64,000 nt of DNA. It comes from Urbifossiella limnaea (GTDB lineage: Bacteria; Planctomycetota; Planctomycetia; Gemmatales; Gemmataceae). The notes under the pieces are model-generated. The model was given only the letters and a program-made list of their open reading frames with translations, ran no database searches and had not been told where the DNA came from. Below, piece by piece: positions 39,428-48,212 of this stretch. The position numbers and the translations under genes were made by a program. The stretch covers positions 6,928,322 through 6,992,321 of the forward strand of contig NZ_CP036273.1 of NCBI RefSeq assembly GCF_007747215.1. The letters are read 5' to 3'. Position 1 is the stretch's first letter. Every line of letters starts with the position of its first letter.

Positions 39428-40492
39428 ATGTCCGCCCCGCCCGCCGCGCCATCGCTGACTCGGTTCTGGCTCGCCCTCGACCGCCTCCCCGGCCCGGCCG
39501 CGGTCGCCGCCGAGTGGCGGAGCCACGCCGGGGGCGGGTTCGACGCCGCCCGGGCGTGCGGGCTTGTGGCCCCGGACCCCGAGCCGGCGCGGGTGGTGCC
39601 GCGCCCCGGCCGCCCCGGCGAGTGGCTGACCGTGGTCGAGCACGGGCCGGACGACCTCGTCGGCGTGACCGACGACGGGTCCGAGCCCGTCCGCCTCGCC
39701 CGCCGCCACCTGGTCGTCTACCGGCTCGACCGCGGCCGGCTGGCCGCAGCGGCGGCGGTCGCCCTTGGGCTCGACCCCGACCCCGGGCCGGTCGCGGGGG
39801 TGCCGGTCGCGACCCGGGTCGGGCTGCTCCGACCGACCGCGGGGGTGGCCTTCTCGGCCTACCTCCTGCTGGCCGTCGACCGGATGGCCTACCAGGCGGG
39901 ACTGGAGGCGGTGGCCGTGCGGGCGGACGGGCCGGTCGTGGTCCTCGCCCCGACCACCGCGTTCCACCGGATCGACGCGCGGCTCCTCCTGGGCCGGCGG
40001 GGAGGGGCGTTCGTCGCCCTCGCCGACGCCCTCCGCGTCGGGGAGGACGGGCGGCTGGGGGCGGTGCCCGCCGGCGCGCCCGAACTGGACGACCTCCGCG
40101 CCAGGCTCGCGCCCGCGGCGGGGACCGACGGCCGGGCGGCGTTCCCGACGCCGCCCGCGGCGCGGTGGGCGGACGTCCGGATTCGATTCGTGGACGGGGA
40201 CACGGTGGCGGTGACGGTCGGGGCCGTGTCCCGCACCCTCACGTACGCGCAGCTGGGGATGGCCGACGGCCGGAGCGGCCGGGCGACCGCCCAGTGGGCG
40301 CTGCTGCGCGCGTTCGCCGCGGGCGGTGGGACGCTCACCTGGGATAGCCCGACGGCGGACCGGAGGCACCAGAAGCGGCGGGAGAAGCTGGCGAAGGACC
40401 TGGCCGCATTCTTCCGCCTGACCGGCGACCCGATCGCCCTCACGGCCGACCGGCAGGGGTGGCGGACGCTCTTCCGCGTGGAGCCGGACTGA
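39428..40492 (+). CDS. Hypothetical protein with C-terminal winged-helix-like domain
   Basis: 354 residues. The last 85 look like a winged helix (RTLTYAQLGMADGRSGRATA, WALLRAFAAGGGTLTWDSPT, EKLAKDLAAFFRLTGDPIAL), a layout common in planctomycete element proteins. The first 270 residues are of mixed alpha/beta type and unknown (WLTVVEHGPDDLVGVTDDGS, FSAYLLLAVDRMAYQAGLEA). A DNA-binding role is possible. Same orientation as 38252, with 18 bp between them. Confidence 0.7.
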   Translation: MSAPPAAPSLTRFWLALDRLPGPAAVAAEWRSHAGGGFDAARACGLVAPDPEPARVVPRPGRPGEWLTVVEHGPDDLVGVTDDGSEPVRLARRHLVVYRLDRGRLAAAAAVALGLDPDPGPVAGVPVATRVGLLRPTAGVAFSAYLLLAVDRMAYQAGLEAVAVRADGPVVVLAPTTAFHRIDARLLLGRRGGAFVALADALRVGEDGRLGAVPAGAPELDDLRARLAPAAGTDGRAAFPTPPAARWADVRIRFVDGDTVAVTVGAVSRTLTYAQLGMADGRSGRATAQWALLRAFAAGGGTLTWDSPTADRRHQKRREKLAKDLAAFFRLTGDPIALTADRQGWRTLFRVEPD

Positions 40493-40750
40493 CGCCGGCG
40501 AAAAGTCGCTGGCGGAATCCGGTGGTTTCTCGAATTCGCACCGACCGGCAACGCCGTCTCCACTCGCCACTTCCGGCCGATTCGCCGTCCCGCCCGCCGA
40601 CATTTCTCCGCCCCCAGCGACTTTTCGACATCTGTGCCCGACGGGTCCGCCGGGCGTGGTAACGCGCCCGACACCGACACCTGGGCCGAGCCGCGGGCCA
40701 CCCTGCCGCCGGACCCGTCCCCGCGCTCGGCCTCCGCCCGGAGGCCTCAC

Positions 40751-41071
40751 ATGCCGCACCCTACCACCCCGGCCGGGCTCACCCCCGCCCGCCGGCGGCT
40801 CCTCGCCCTCCTCCAGCACACCAACTTCGGCCGGGTCGAGCACCTGGTCGTCCGGGGCGGCGAGCCGGTCCTCGATCCGATGCCGCGGGTCGTCGTCGAG
40901 TACAAGTTCGCGTCCGAGAACGGCCCGCGGCCGGAGACCGGTAACGCCGACGCCGCGCTCAAGCGGCAGCAGCTCGACCTGCTCGCGCTCCTGGACCGGG
41001 TCGGGGACGGGGTGATCCCGGTCCTCTCCTGCAAGCACGGTCTGCCGTTCCAGGCCGAGGTCGCCGGCTGA
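40751..41071 (+). CDS. Small conserved planctomycete protein, unknown role
   Basis: 106 residues from ATG 40751. The core (LLALLQHTNFGRVEHLVVRG, GEPVLDPMPRVVVEYKFASE, ALLDRVGDGVIPVLSCKHGL) follows a pattern I associate with short proteins next to replication genes in planctomycete elements, but I have no function for it. The 258-bp gap upstream (40493-40750) shows no gene and holds AT-richer patches (CTCGAATTCGCACC), so a promoter may be there. Confidence 0.65.
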   Translation: MPHPTTPAGLTPARRRLLALLQHTNFGRVEHLVVRGGEPVLDPMPRVVVEYKFASENGPRPETGNADAALKRQQLDLLALLDRVGDGVIPVLSCKHGLPFQAEVAG

Positions 41072-41221
41072 CGCCGGCCCTCATCACCCCACACCCCGAC
41101 GATCGACCGGCCGCGCGGCGGAGGCGACGTGGGCACCCCCCGGTGCTCCGGCCGCCCCGCGCTGCCCGCCGCCCCGCCGTGCCCACGTCGCCCGCCTCGC
41201 CGGCCGGGGAGGAGCGCACCC

Positions 41222-41761
41222 GTGCCGACCGACCCCGAGGCCGTCGTCCGCGACCCGGCCGTCCGCGCCCTGATCCGGATCCACGCCGCCCGGGTCGCCC
41301 GGGCCGTCCCGCCCCGCGTCGCCGACCGCGACGACGTGGCCCAGCACCTGACCGCCGTCCTTCTCGCGGGGCTCCCGGCCTACGACCCCGCCCGCCTGCC
41401 GCTGGTCGAGTTCGCCCGGGTGGTCGTCGGGCGCGGGGCCGCCGGCCTCGTCCGCCGCCACCGGGCCGCCCGCCGGAACCCGGCCCGGGAGGCGGCGGTC
41501 GACGTGGCCGGGGCCGCCGACCACCGCGGCCGCGGGCCGGCGGGCGCCGACCTCGCCGCGGACGTGGCCGACCTCCTCGCCGCCCTGCCGCCGCCGCTGC
41601 GGGCCGCGGCCGAGGCGGTGATGGCCGCCCGGAACATCGCCGACGCCGCCCGGACCCTCGGCGTCCACCGGACCACCCTGTCCGAGCGGCTCCGGGTCGT
41701 CCGCGCCCGGCACGCCCGGCCGGGGCTCGCCGGCTACCTGCCGGGCCACGCCGTCGGTTGA
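41222..41761 (+). CDS. Sigma-70-like protein of the element
   Basis: 179 residues from GTG 41222 (GGGAGGAG upstream). Region-2-like and region-4-like parts are seen: VADRDDVAQHLTAVLLAGLP with YDPARLPLVEFARVVVGRGA, and LPPPLRAAAEAVMAARNIAD followed by an HTH AARTLGVHRTTLSERLRVVR. It is smaller and more Ala/Arg-rich than the chromosomal ECF factors in this window. It could direct transcription of the element's genes (inference). Confidence 0.65.
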   Translation: MPTDPEAVVRDPAVRALIRIHAARVARAVPPRVADRDDVAQHLTAVLLAGLPAYDPARLPLVEFARVVVGRGAAGLVRRHRAARRNPAREAAVDVAGAADHRGRGPAGADLAADVADLLAALPPPLRAAAEAVMAARNIADAARTLGVHRTTLSERLRVVRARHARPGLAGYLPGHAVG

Positions 41762-41798
41762 CGCCCCGATCGCGTATTTACCCGTCCAGGAGGAATCC

Positions 41799-42098
41799 AT
41801 GACCCCGTACCGGTACACGTTCGACCCCGCCGTCCCCGCGGACGAGCTCGGCGACACCCTCGTGCTCGCGGTAATCGCCGCCGAGGCCCTCCACGGCGAG
41901 AGCCAGACCCGGCTCGACGCCGGCCACGCCGTGGGCGACGGCGGTCGGGTGGTGGTGATCGACGCCGGCACGGCCGTCGGCCGCGACCTGAACCGGCTGT
42001 TCGTCGGGTTCGCCACGCGCGAGTTCGGCCCGGACAGCTTCCGGGTCGAGCGGGCCGAGCCCGCCCCGGCGGCGCGGCCCGAGCCGGCCGCCGCCTGA
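41799..42098 (+). CDS. Small conserved protein before the primase
   Basis: 99 residues from ATG 41799, with a strong ribosome site (CAGGAGGAATCC). Core: LVLAVIAAEALHGESQTRLD, RVVVIDAGTAVGRDLNRLFV and GFATREFGPDSFRVERAEP. The pattern recurs in planctomycete elements beside primase genes, in my recollection; no function is known. It lies between the sigma-like gene and the primase, 75 bp before the latter. Confidence 0.7.
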   Translation: MTPYRYTFDPAVPADELGDTLVLAVIAAEALHGESQTRLDAGHAVGDGGRVVVIDAGTAVGRDLNRLFVGFATREFGPDSFRVERAEPAPAARPEPAAA

Positions 42099-42173
42099 CC
42101 CGCAATCCAGACCCGCACCCGGAACCCGCCCTCACCGGCGGGGCCGTCCGGGGTGCGCCCCGAGGAGGAGCCC

Positions 42174-42914
42174 GTGACCCCGCCGCCCGACGACCCGCAC
42201 CTCATCGCCGCCCTCGGCCGCGCCAAGACGGCCGACGAGGTGGTCGCGATCCTCGCCGCGCAGTACCGCCTCCTCTTCGCCGCCGACCAGGTGGTCGAGC
42301 TGCGGGCCGTCAAGGTCCGCCGCGGGGCCGGCCGGCCGCACACCGAGGCCGGGTTCTTCGACCCCGCCCACCGGGCCGACATGGCCCGCGCGGCCCTCGA
42401 CGTGACCCGGCACGCCAAGGCCGTGTACGCCACCCTCAACCCGGTCCGCCCCGACCTGCTCGCCCGCCGGTGCAACCGCCTCGACTGGGCCGACGACGGC
42501 GAGCTGACCAAGGACAAGGACGTGCTCGCCCGGCGGTGGCTGCTGGTCGACGCCGACCCGGTCCGCGACCCGCACGTCAGCGCCACCGCGGCCGAGAAGG
42601 CGGCGGCGTTCGACACCGCCCTGGCCGTCCGGGAGCACCTCCGCGGGCAGGGCTGGCCGGACCCGGTCCTCGCCGACTCGGGGAACGGCTACCACCTGCT
42701 GTACCGGGTCGAGCTGCCGGCGGGCGACGGCCGGGTGGGGCGGGTGCTGCAGGCGCTGGCGGCCCGGTTCGACACCGCGCACGTCAAGATCGACACGACG
42801 GTCGGCAACCCGGCGCGGGTGTGCAAGGTGTGGGGGACGGTCGCCCGGAAGGGGGACAGCACCCCCGACCGGCCGCACCGCCGGGCGGCCCTGCTGGAGG
42901 TGCCCGCGCCGTGA
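42174..42914 (+). CDS. Archaeo-eukaryotic-type primase (PrimPol-like)
   Basis: 246 residues from GTG 42174 (GAGGAGGAG upstream). The AEP motifs are visible: motif I RWLLVDADPVRD with the metal-binding D126 and D128; motif II DSGNGYHLLYRV with H174; and a late motif (VKIDTTVGNPARVCKVWGTV) with an Asp. The protein should make primers or copy short DNA for replication of the element. Its stop overlaps the GTG of the helicase gene, so the two are made together. A short protein without its own helicase domain is common where the helicase is a separate gene, as here. Confidence 0.82.
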   Translation: MTPPPDDPHLIAALGRAKTADEVVAILAAQYRLLFAADQVVELRAVKVRRGAGRPHTEAGFFDPAHRADMARAALDVTRHAKAVYATLNPVRPDLLARRCNRLDWADDGELTKDKDVLARRWLLVDADPVRDPHVSATAAEKAAAFDTALAVREHLRGQGWPDPVLADSGNGYHLLYRVELPAGDGRVGRVLQALAARFDTAHVKIDTTVGNPARVCKVWGTVARKGDSTPDRPHRRAALLEVPAP

Positions 42915-44971
42915 CCGACCCGAGCCTCGTCCCCGCCGTGCCCGCCGACCTCCTGGACGCCGTCGCCGCCGAGGCGCCGGCCCCGGCCGCCCCGCCCCCG
43001 CCGGCAGGCGCCCCGCTCGTCCCACCGTCGTCGGGAGGGACGACGTACACGTCGCGGCTGCTGGTGGACCGGTGGCTGGCCGCTCGCGGGGTCGGGTTCC
43101 GGGTCAAGCCGGAGCCGGACGCCCGCGGGCGGACGGTGTACGTCTTGAAGGAGTGCCCGTTCGACCCGAGCCACGCCGACCCGGACGCGTGCGTCATGCA
43201 GGCCCCGGACGGGCGGCTGTCGGCCCACTGCTTCCACAACGGGTGCCGGGGGCACGGGTGGCAGGCGTTCAAGGCCGCCCTCGGCCCGCCCGACCCGGGC
43301 CACTACGACCCGCCCCTCGCCGCGCGGAAGCCGGGCGGCAAGCAGCGGCGTCGGCCGGCCGCCCGGCCGCCGGCCGGCGGGCCGGCCCCGCCCGGCGCGG
43401 CCTCGCCCGACGCGACACCACCTGCCGGTGGAGCACCGCCCGAGGGCGTACCGCCCGCGGCAGAACCGCCGATCGAAGGCCCACCCACCGACCGCGGAAC
43501 TCCGGACGGGCGGCCGCCCCGCCGGGTCGTTCACATCGACCCCGCGCTCCCGGTGGCGCTGACGATGGCCGAGGTCACCGACACCCTCGTGGCCGCCCGC
43601 GACTGCTACCGCCGGGCCGGCCAGCTCGTCCGCATCGCCGGCGCCGACATCGGCCCCGTCCTGTCCGCCGCCGAGCTCGCCGGCCTCCTCAACCACCACG
43701 CCGAGGTCGTCGTCGCCGCCGCCGACGGGGAGGAGTACCGGCCCCTCCCGGCCGCCTACGCCAACACCTGGCTCAACCACCCCGGCGAGGCCGCCCGCCT
43801 CCCGCCCGTCACACTGTTCACCCTCGTCCCCGTCTACACCCCCGACTGGCGCCTCGCCCGCCCCGGGTACGACCCGGCCACCGGCATCTACTCCGCCGCC
43901 CTGCCGGTCGAGCCGCGAGCCGGCACCGCGCACCTCGACCGGCTCCTCGCCGAGTTCTGCTTCCGCGGCCCGGCCGACCGCACCAACTACGTCGGCGTCC
44001 TCGTGACCGCGCTCCTCGGCCCCCACTTCGTCGGGTCCAAGCCGGCCGTCCTGTTCACCGGCAACCAGCCCGGGCTCGGCAAGACCATCCTCGCCCAAGT
44101 GATCGCCATCCTCCGCGACGGCCGGCCGACCGAGACGGCCACGTACAACCCGAACGACGAGGAGTTCGAGAAGCGGCTCGGGGCGATCGTCCGCCGCGGG
44201 GCCACCACCATCGTGGTGGACAACGCCAAGGGCCGGGGCCGCGCCCCGCGGATCGATTCCGCGTGCCTGGAGCGGTCGATCACCGACGAGGTGCTGTCGT
44301 TCCGGCTCCTCGGGCACTCGCGTGAGATCCGGGCGGAGAACTCCCACCAGTTCTGCCTGACGGCGAACACCCCGGACGTGAGCCGGGACCTGGTGTCCCG
44401 GAGCGTGGTGGTCGGGCTGTACCACGAGGGGGACCCGGCCCGGCGGGCGTTCGACTTGCCCGACCCGGAGGGGTACGCCCTGGCCCACCGGGCCGAGTTG
44501 CTCGGCGAGCTGGCCGGGCTGGTCGAGCGGTGGCGCGCGGCCGGGTCCCCGCGGGCGGAGGCGCGGTCGCGGTTCAACAAGAAGGGGTGGGGGCCGGTGG
44601 TCGGCGGCATCCTCCGGCACGGCGGGTTTCCGGACTTTCTGGGGAACGCGGGGGCGGCGGCCGCCGAGTTGGACGACACCCGGCGGGAGTTCGCGGACCT
44701 GGTGGCGGCGCTGGCGGACCACCCGCAGGGGACGTGGACGGCGGCCGAGCTGGCGGACCTGGCCGCCCGGCTGCGGCTGTTCGGGGCGGACGCGGGGAAG
44801 GAATCGGGGCGGGCGGTGGCGACGCGGGTCGGCATCCTGGCGGGGCGGTTCGTGGGCGAGTCGTTCCCCCTGGACGACGGCCGGCGGGCGGAGTTCCAGC
44901 GGGTGCCGGACCGGAAGGGGAACCTATACCGGGTGGCCGTCCACGATCCCGAGGACGGCCGTGGCGATTGA
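42911..44971 (+). CDS. Replicative helicase-like NTPase with zinc-finger N-terminus
   Basis: 686 residues. The N-terminal part has Cys/His pairs (LKECPFDPSHADPDACVMQA, LSAHCFHNGCRGHGWQAFKA) like those of phage primase-helicases. A Pro/Ala-rich linker (about 145-195) follows. The NTPase region has Walker A AVLFTGNQPGLGKTILAQVI (K391), Walker B-like TTIVVDNAKG, and a sensor-1-like HQFCLTANTPDVSRDLVSRS, as in superfamily 3/D5-type helicases. The C-terminus (FADLVAALADHPQGTWTAAE) is a winged-helix-like tail. With the coupled primase and the iteron region at 46166 it makes a replication module. Confidence 0.8.
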   Translation: MTDPSLVPAVPADLLDAVAAEAPAPAAPPPPAGAPLVPPSSGGTTYTSRLLVDRWLAARGVGFRVKPEPDARGRTVYVLKECPFDPSHADPDACVMQAPDGRLSAHCFHNGCRGHGWQAFKAALGPPDPGHYDPPLAARKPGGKQRRRPAARPPAGGPAPPGAASPDATPPAGGAPPEGVPPAAEPPIEGPPTDRGTPDGRPPRRVVHIDPALPVALTMAEVTDTLVAARDCYRRAGQLVRIAGADIGPVLSAAELAGLLNHHAEVVVAAADGEEYRPLPAAYANTWLNHPGEAARLPPVTLFTLVPVYTPDWRLARPGYDPATGIYSAALPVEPRAGTAHLDRLLAEFCFRGPADRTNYVGVLVTALLGPHFVGSKPAVLFTGNQPGLGKTILAQVIAILRDGRPTETATYNPNDEEFEKRLGAIVRRGATTIVVDNAKGRGRAPRIDSACLERSITDEVLSFRLLGHSREIRAENSHQFCLTANTPDVSRDLVSRSVVVGLYHEGDPARRAFDLPDPEGYALAHRAELLGELAGLVERWRAAGSPRAEARSRFNKKGWGPVVGGILRHGGFPDFLGNAGAAAAELDDTRREFADLVAALADHPQGTWTAAELADLAARLRLFGADAGKESGRAVATRVGILAGRFVGESFPLDDGRRAEFQRVPDRKGNLYRVAVHDPEDGRGD

Positions 44972-44998
44972 CGACCGACGGGCAACTTGCCCCCGGCA

Positions 44999-46057
44999 TC
45001 ACGGCCGGAACTTCTCGAAGGCCGTGCCGTTGAACCGGTACGCACCGCCGTTGTGCGTCCCGAGCCACACGACGCCCCGGTTGTCCCGGTACACGGCGAA
45101 CACCTCGACCGGGGTGTCCCCGTCCTTGATGGGGTAGTGGACCTTCCGCTTCCCGTCGTACTGGAACGCGCCCGCCCGCAGCGCCGCCGTCCACAACTTG
45201 CCGGCCCCGTCTTCGACGATCGACATGCCCTCGACAATGGTCCCTTCCGCGCGCGGCTGGAGCCGGCCGATGTCGGCGACCGCCTGGAAGCCGGTGAGCG
45301 AGCGGTGCCCGCTGTAGGTGAACCAGAAGTTGCCGTTCCGGTCCTCGAGGACGGACCGGACCGGCGCCTCCACGAGGGTGCGGTCCGTGAGCCACTCGAA
45401 CGACGTCCCGTCGTACCGGCACACGCCGACGGACGTGCACCCGAACCACACGCGGCCCTTGCTGTCCCGAACGACGCAGTACACGTCGTACGGGTTGTAG
45501 ACCGCGTTCGGGAACTTCGAGCGGGGCATCCTCTCGAAGTGCTCGTCGCCGAGCTTCGTCCGCGGGAACTCCAGCCGGTGGAGCGCCCGGCCGTCGTACC
45601 GGAAGACTACCCCCGCGTCCGGCGCCCCCACGAACCACAGGTCGTCCGGCCGGAGTTTCCACCCCGCCGGGTCGGCCGTCGCCGGGGCGGACAGGGTCGA
45701 GAACGCCCGCCCGTCGAACCGGCTGATGCCCGCGTAGGTGGTGAAGTAGACGTTCCCGGCCTTGTCCTCCTGGACCCCCCGGATCTGGTTGCTGACCAGC
45801 CCGCCCGTCGTCGTGAAGTTGACCAGGGTCTTCCCGTCGTACCGGTACACGCCCCGGTCGTTGCTCCCGAACCAGTAGTCTCCGCTCTTGGCGTGGAACA
45901 CGTACATCACGCTCCGGCCCAACTCCGCGACGACTTCGCCCCTGGCGGCGGGGGCCTTCTCGGTCGCCGGCCGGTCCTGACCGGCAGCACCTGCGACGAC
46001 CGCGGCGACGAGGGCCACGGCCGCCGACGCGCGAAGTCCGTTGGTGAACAGGCCCAT
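44999..46057 (-). CDS. Exported beta-propeller protein (two-component-regulator propeller type)
   Basis: 352 residues from ATG 46057; an upstream Met adds 13 residues before the signal peptide. The signal peptide is GLRASAAVALVAAVVAGAAG. The rest consists of about seven propeller strands of the Reg_prop kind (SGDYWFGSNDRGVYRYDGKT, KAGNVYFTTYAGISRFDGRA, KGRVWFGCTSVGVCRYDGTS, NGNFWFTYSGHRS, RGVVWLGTHNGGAYRFNGTA). These are usually sensor parts of hybrid kinases; here there is no kinase domain, so a free periplasmic or surface propeller is likely. It is on the opposite strand inside the mobile region and is probably cargo. Confidence 0.8.
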   Translation of the reverse strand: MGLFTNGLRASAAVALVAAVVAGAAGQDRPATEKAPAARGEVVAELGRSVMYVFHAKSGDYWFGSNDRGVYRYDGKTLVNFTTTGGLVSNQIRGVQEDKAGNVYFTTYAGISRFDGRAFSTLSAPATADPAGWKLRPDDLWFVGAPDAGVVFRYDGRALHRLEFPRTKLGDEHFERMPRSKFPNAVYNPYDVYCVVRDSKGRVWFGCTSVGVCRYDGTSFEWLTDRTLVEAPVRSVLEDRNGNFWFTYSGHRSLTGFQAVADIGRLQPRAEGTIVEGMSIVEDGAGKLWTAALRAGAFQYDGKRKVHYPIKDGDTPVEVFAVYRDNRGVVWLGTHNGGAYRFNGTAFEKFRP

Positions 46058-46165
46058 CTCTTCCTCCACGGTCGTCGGGCCGGATACGCTTCGCACCGCC
46101 GGCGAAGGTGCGCCCTGTACGTGAGAACCGCCACCGGGGTTCTGTCCCCCGGGCCCGGCGCCACC

Positions 46166-46511
46166 TGCCGAACCTCGGGGCGGTTGCCGAACCTCTGCCG
46201 AACCTCTGAAATCAGAGGTTCGGCACCTTTAACCACCACACCCGCATGTCCTTGCGTCGTTTTGCCGAACCTGCCAAACCTCTAACGGTAAGCACCCTTC
46301 ACGCACGCGTGCGCCCGGGCGCGTGCGCGCGCCCGCGTATGTACCGACTTACCTGTTAAGGTTCGGCAGGTTCGGCAACTCGTCGCAAGATGTTGTGGGT
46401 CTGCATGTTAAGTGTGCCGAACCTCTGAAATCAGAGGTTCGGCAAGGTTCGGCAAGGTTCGGCACCGAGTCATAACTCGTTGCGAGATTGCAAGTTAAGT
46501 GTGCCGAACCT
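46166..46511. repeat. Iteron array: 13 copies of TGCCGAACCT, possible replication origin
   Basis: Plus-strand copies start at 46166, 46185, 46196, 46263, 46272 (one mismatch), 46415 and 46502. Minus-strand copies occupy 46216-46225, 46359-46368, 46368-46377, 46435-46444, 46445-46454 and 46455-46464. Two identical 30-bp palindromes (46196-46225 and 46415-46444) are made of two facing copies. An alternating purine-pyrimidine stretch (about 46300-46345) lies in the middle, with AT-richer segments beside it. Nearby replication genes favour an origin; an operator for 46663 is the alternative. Confidence 0.75.
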
Positions 46512-46662
46512 CTGAAACGCCTTGGTTTCTAGGTGTTTTCGTCAGCCGCCACCGGTCAGTTACCCGCGCGTGAACGACACACTCGAGGCCGTCCGTCGCT
46601 TTCTCGACCGACTGCGTATTTCCCGGGTACGGGATGCTCCGCACGTTGCGAGGGGGTGGCCG

Positions 46663-47913
46663 ATGGACGTGGAGATGTGGCCGGTCGGGAGGCTGAAGCC
46701 GTACCCGCAGAACCCCCGGCACAACGACGCCGGGGTGGACGCCGTCGCGGCGTCGCTCAAGGAGTTCGGGTTCCGCCAGCCGATCGTCGTGGACGAGGAC
46801 GACGTGGTGGTCGTCGGCCACACGCGACTCAAGGGGGCGTTGAAGCTCGGGCTCGCCGAGGTGCCGGTCCACGTCGCCCGCGGCCTCACCCCCGAGCAGG
46901 TCCGGGCGTACCGGATCGCCGACAACCAGACCGCGACGCTGTCCGCCTGGGACGACGGGCTGCTCGCCCAGGAACTTGCGGTGCTCCAGGCGGCCGACTT
47001 CGACCTCGGCCTCACCGGGTTCGCCGAGGACGACCTGCTGGCGCTGCTCGCCGACCCGCCCGCGGCGGCGACCGGCGACCCGGACGACGTGCCCGAGCCG
47101 CCGGCCGTGCCGGTCACCCGGCCCGGCGACCTGTGGGCCGTCGGCCGCCACCGCCTCCTCTGCGGTGACGCGACGAAGCCCGCCGACGTAGCCCGGGTGC
47201 TGGGCGGCGAGCCGGCCGACGTGCTGCTGACGGACCCGCCGTACAACGTCGCCTACGAGGGCGGCACCGCCGACCGCCTGACGATCGCCAACGACGACCT
47301 GTCCGACGACGACTTCCAGCAGTTCCTCGTCTCGGCCCTCTCGGCGGCCCGCTCGCACCTCCGCCCCGGCGGCGGGTTCTACGTGTGGCACGCCGACACC
47401 TACGGGCTGTCCGTCCGCCGGGCTGCGGCCGAGGCCGGGCTCCGCGTGCGGCAGTGCCTGGTGTGGGTGAAGCCTTCGCTCGTGCTGGGCCGGCAGGACT
47501 ACCAGTGGCGCCACGAGCCGTGCCTGTACGGGTGGGCCGACGGCGCCCCCCACACCTGGCTCGGCGGCCGCGCCCAGACGACCGTGCTCGAGTTCGACAA
47601 GCCGGCCCGGAACGCCGAGCACCCCACCATGAAGCCGGTCGCGCTGTTCGGGGCGCTGCTCGCCAACAGCTGCCCGGCCGGCGGGGTGGTCCTCGACCCC
47701 TTCGGCGGGAGCGGCACCACCCTCGTCGCCGCCGAGCAGGCCGGGCGGGCCGCGCGGCTGATCGAGGTCGACCCGCGGTACGGCGACGTGGTGCTGGCCC
47801 GGGCCGCGGCGACGTTCGGCGACGCCGTACCGGTGCGGCTGCTCGAAGGCGACGCGGAAGTGGCCTACGCCGACGTGGTGGCCCGCCGCCGGGCCGATGC
47901 GGCCGCGGCGTAG
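46663..47913 (+). CDS. ParB-domain DNA methyltransferase
   Basis: 416 residues from ATG 46663 (GAGGGGGTGG upstream). Residues 5-110 are a ParB N-terminal domain (VGRLKPYPQNPRHNDAGVDA, FGFRQPIVVDEDDVVVVGHT, RAYRIADNQTATL). The methyltransferase follows with the catalytic motif VLLTDPPYNVAYEGG (D191) before the SAM-binding motif VVLDPFGGSGTTLVAAEQAG (D345), the beta-class order for N4-cytosine or N6-adenine. Such ParB-methylases are common in phages and elements and mark the DNA as self. No matching restriction gene is adjacent. The iteron array lies directly upstream and may control it. Confidence 0.9.
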   Translation: MDVEMWPVGRLKPYPQNPRHNDAGVDAVAASLKEFGFRQPIVVDEDDVVVVGHTRLKGALKLGLAEVPVHVARGLTPEQVRAYRIADNQTATLSAWDDGLLAQELAVLQAADFDLGLTGFAEDDLLALLADPPAAATGDPDDVPEPPAVPVTRPGDLWAVGRHRLLCGDATKPADVARVLGGEPADVLLTDPPYNVAYEGGTADRLTIANDDLSDDDFQQFLVSALSAARSHLRPGGGFYVWHADTYGLSVRRAAAEAGLRVRQCLVWVKPSLVLGRQDYQWRHEPCLYGWADGAPHTWLGGRAQTTVLEFDKPARNAEHPTMKPVALFGALLANSCPAGGVVLDPFGGSGTTLVAAEQAGRAARLIEVDPRYGDVVLARAAATFGDAVPVRLLEGDAEVAYADVVARRRADAAAA

Positions 47914-47937
47914 CCGGTACGATCGGGGGGCCTGCCG

Positions 47938-48138
47938 ATGCGGCTCAGGAGGCGCGTGGGGGCGGTCGCGACGGCTCTGATAGGGACGGCCGGCTGCCCC
48001 GGCCGCGGGGTGGTGAACCGGCTCGCCGCCGACGAGGACGCCGACCCGCCACCCTGCCCCGCGTGCGGCGGGTGCCACGTGCTGGTGGTCGAGGAGGTCG
48101 TGGTCTGGGCTGCCGAACCCGTCGGCGGCCTGGTGTAG
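47938..48138 (+). CDS. Small protein with a Cys-Cys-His knuckle
   Basis: 66 residues from ATG 47938. The middle (DPPPCPACGGCHVLVVEEVV) has a CxxCxxCH metal knuckle. The N-terminus (VGAVATALIGTAGCPGRGVV) could be a weak signal or lipobox-like stretch, but this is uncertain. It lies between the methylase and the terminase-like gene. No family recognised. Confidence 0.5.
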   Translation: MRLRRRVGAVATALIGTAGCPGRGVVNRLAADEDADPPPCPACGGCHVLVVEEVVVWAAEPVGGLV

Positions 48139-48212
48139 GGGGCGGGAACCCGCCCGGACCCTGCAACAGGGCTGCAAAAGTCTGCAACTCGGGGGCGTGC
48201 GGAGGGGGTGCC

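Noticed and set aside
38231-41038. A 935-residue minus-strand reading frame
   Set aside because: It overlaps three plus-strand genes with better composition and ribosome sites; no domain is seen in it.
46166-46511. Repeated units as a CRISPR array
   Set aside because: Units are 10 bp, occur in both directions and at uneven spacing, with no cas genes in the window.
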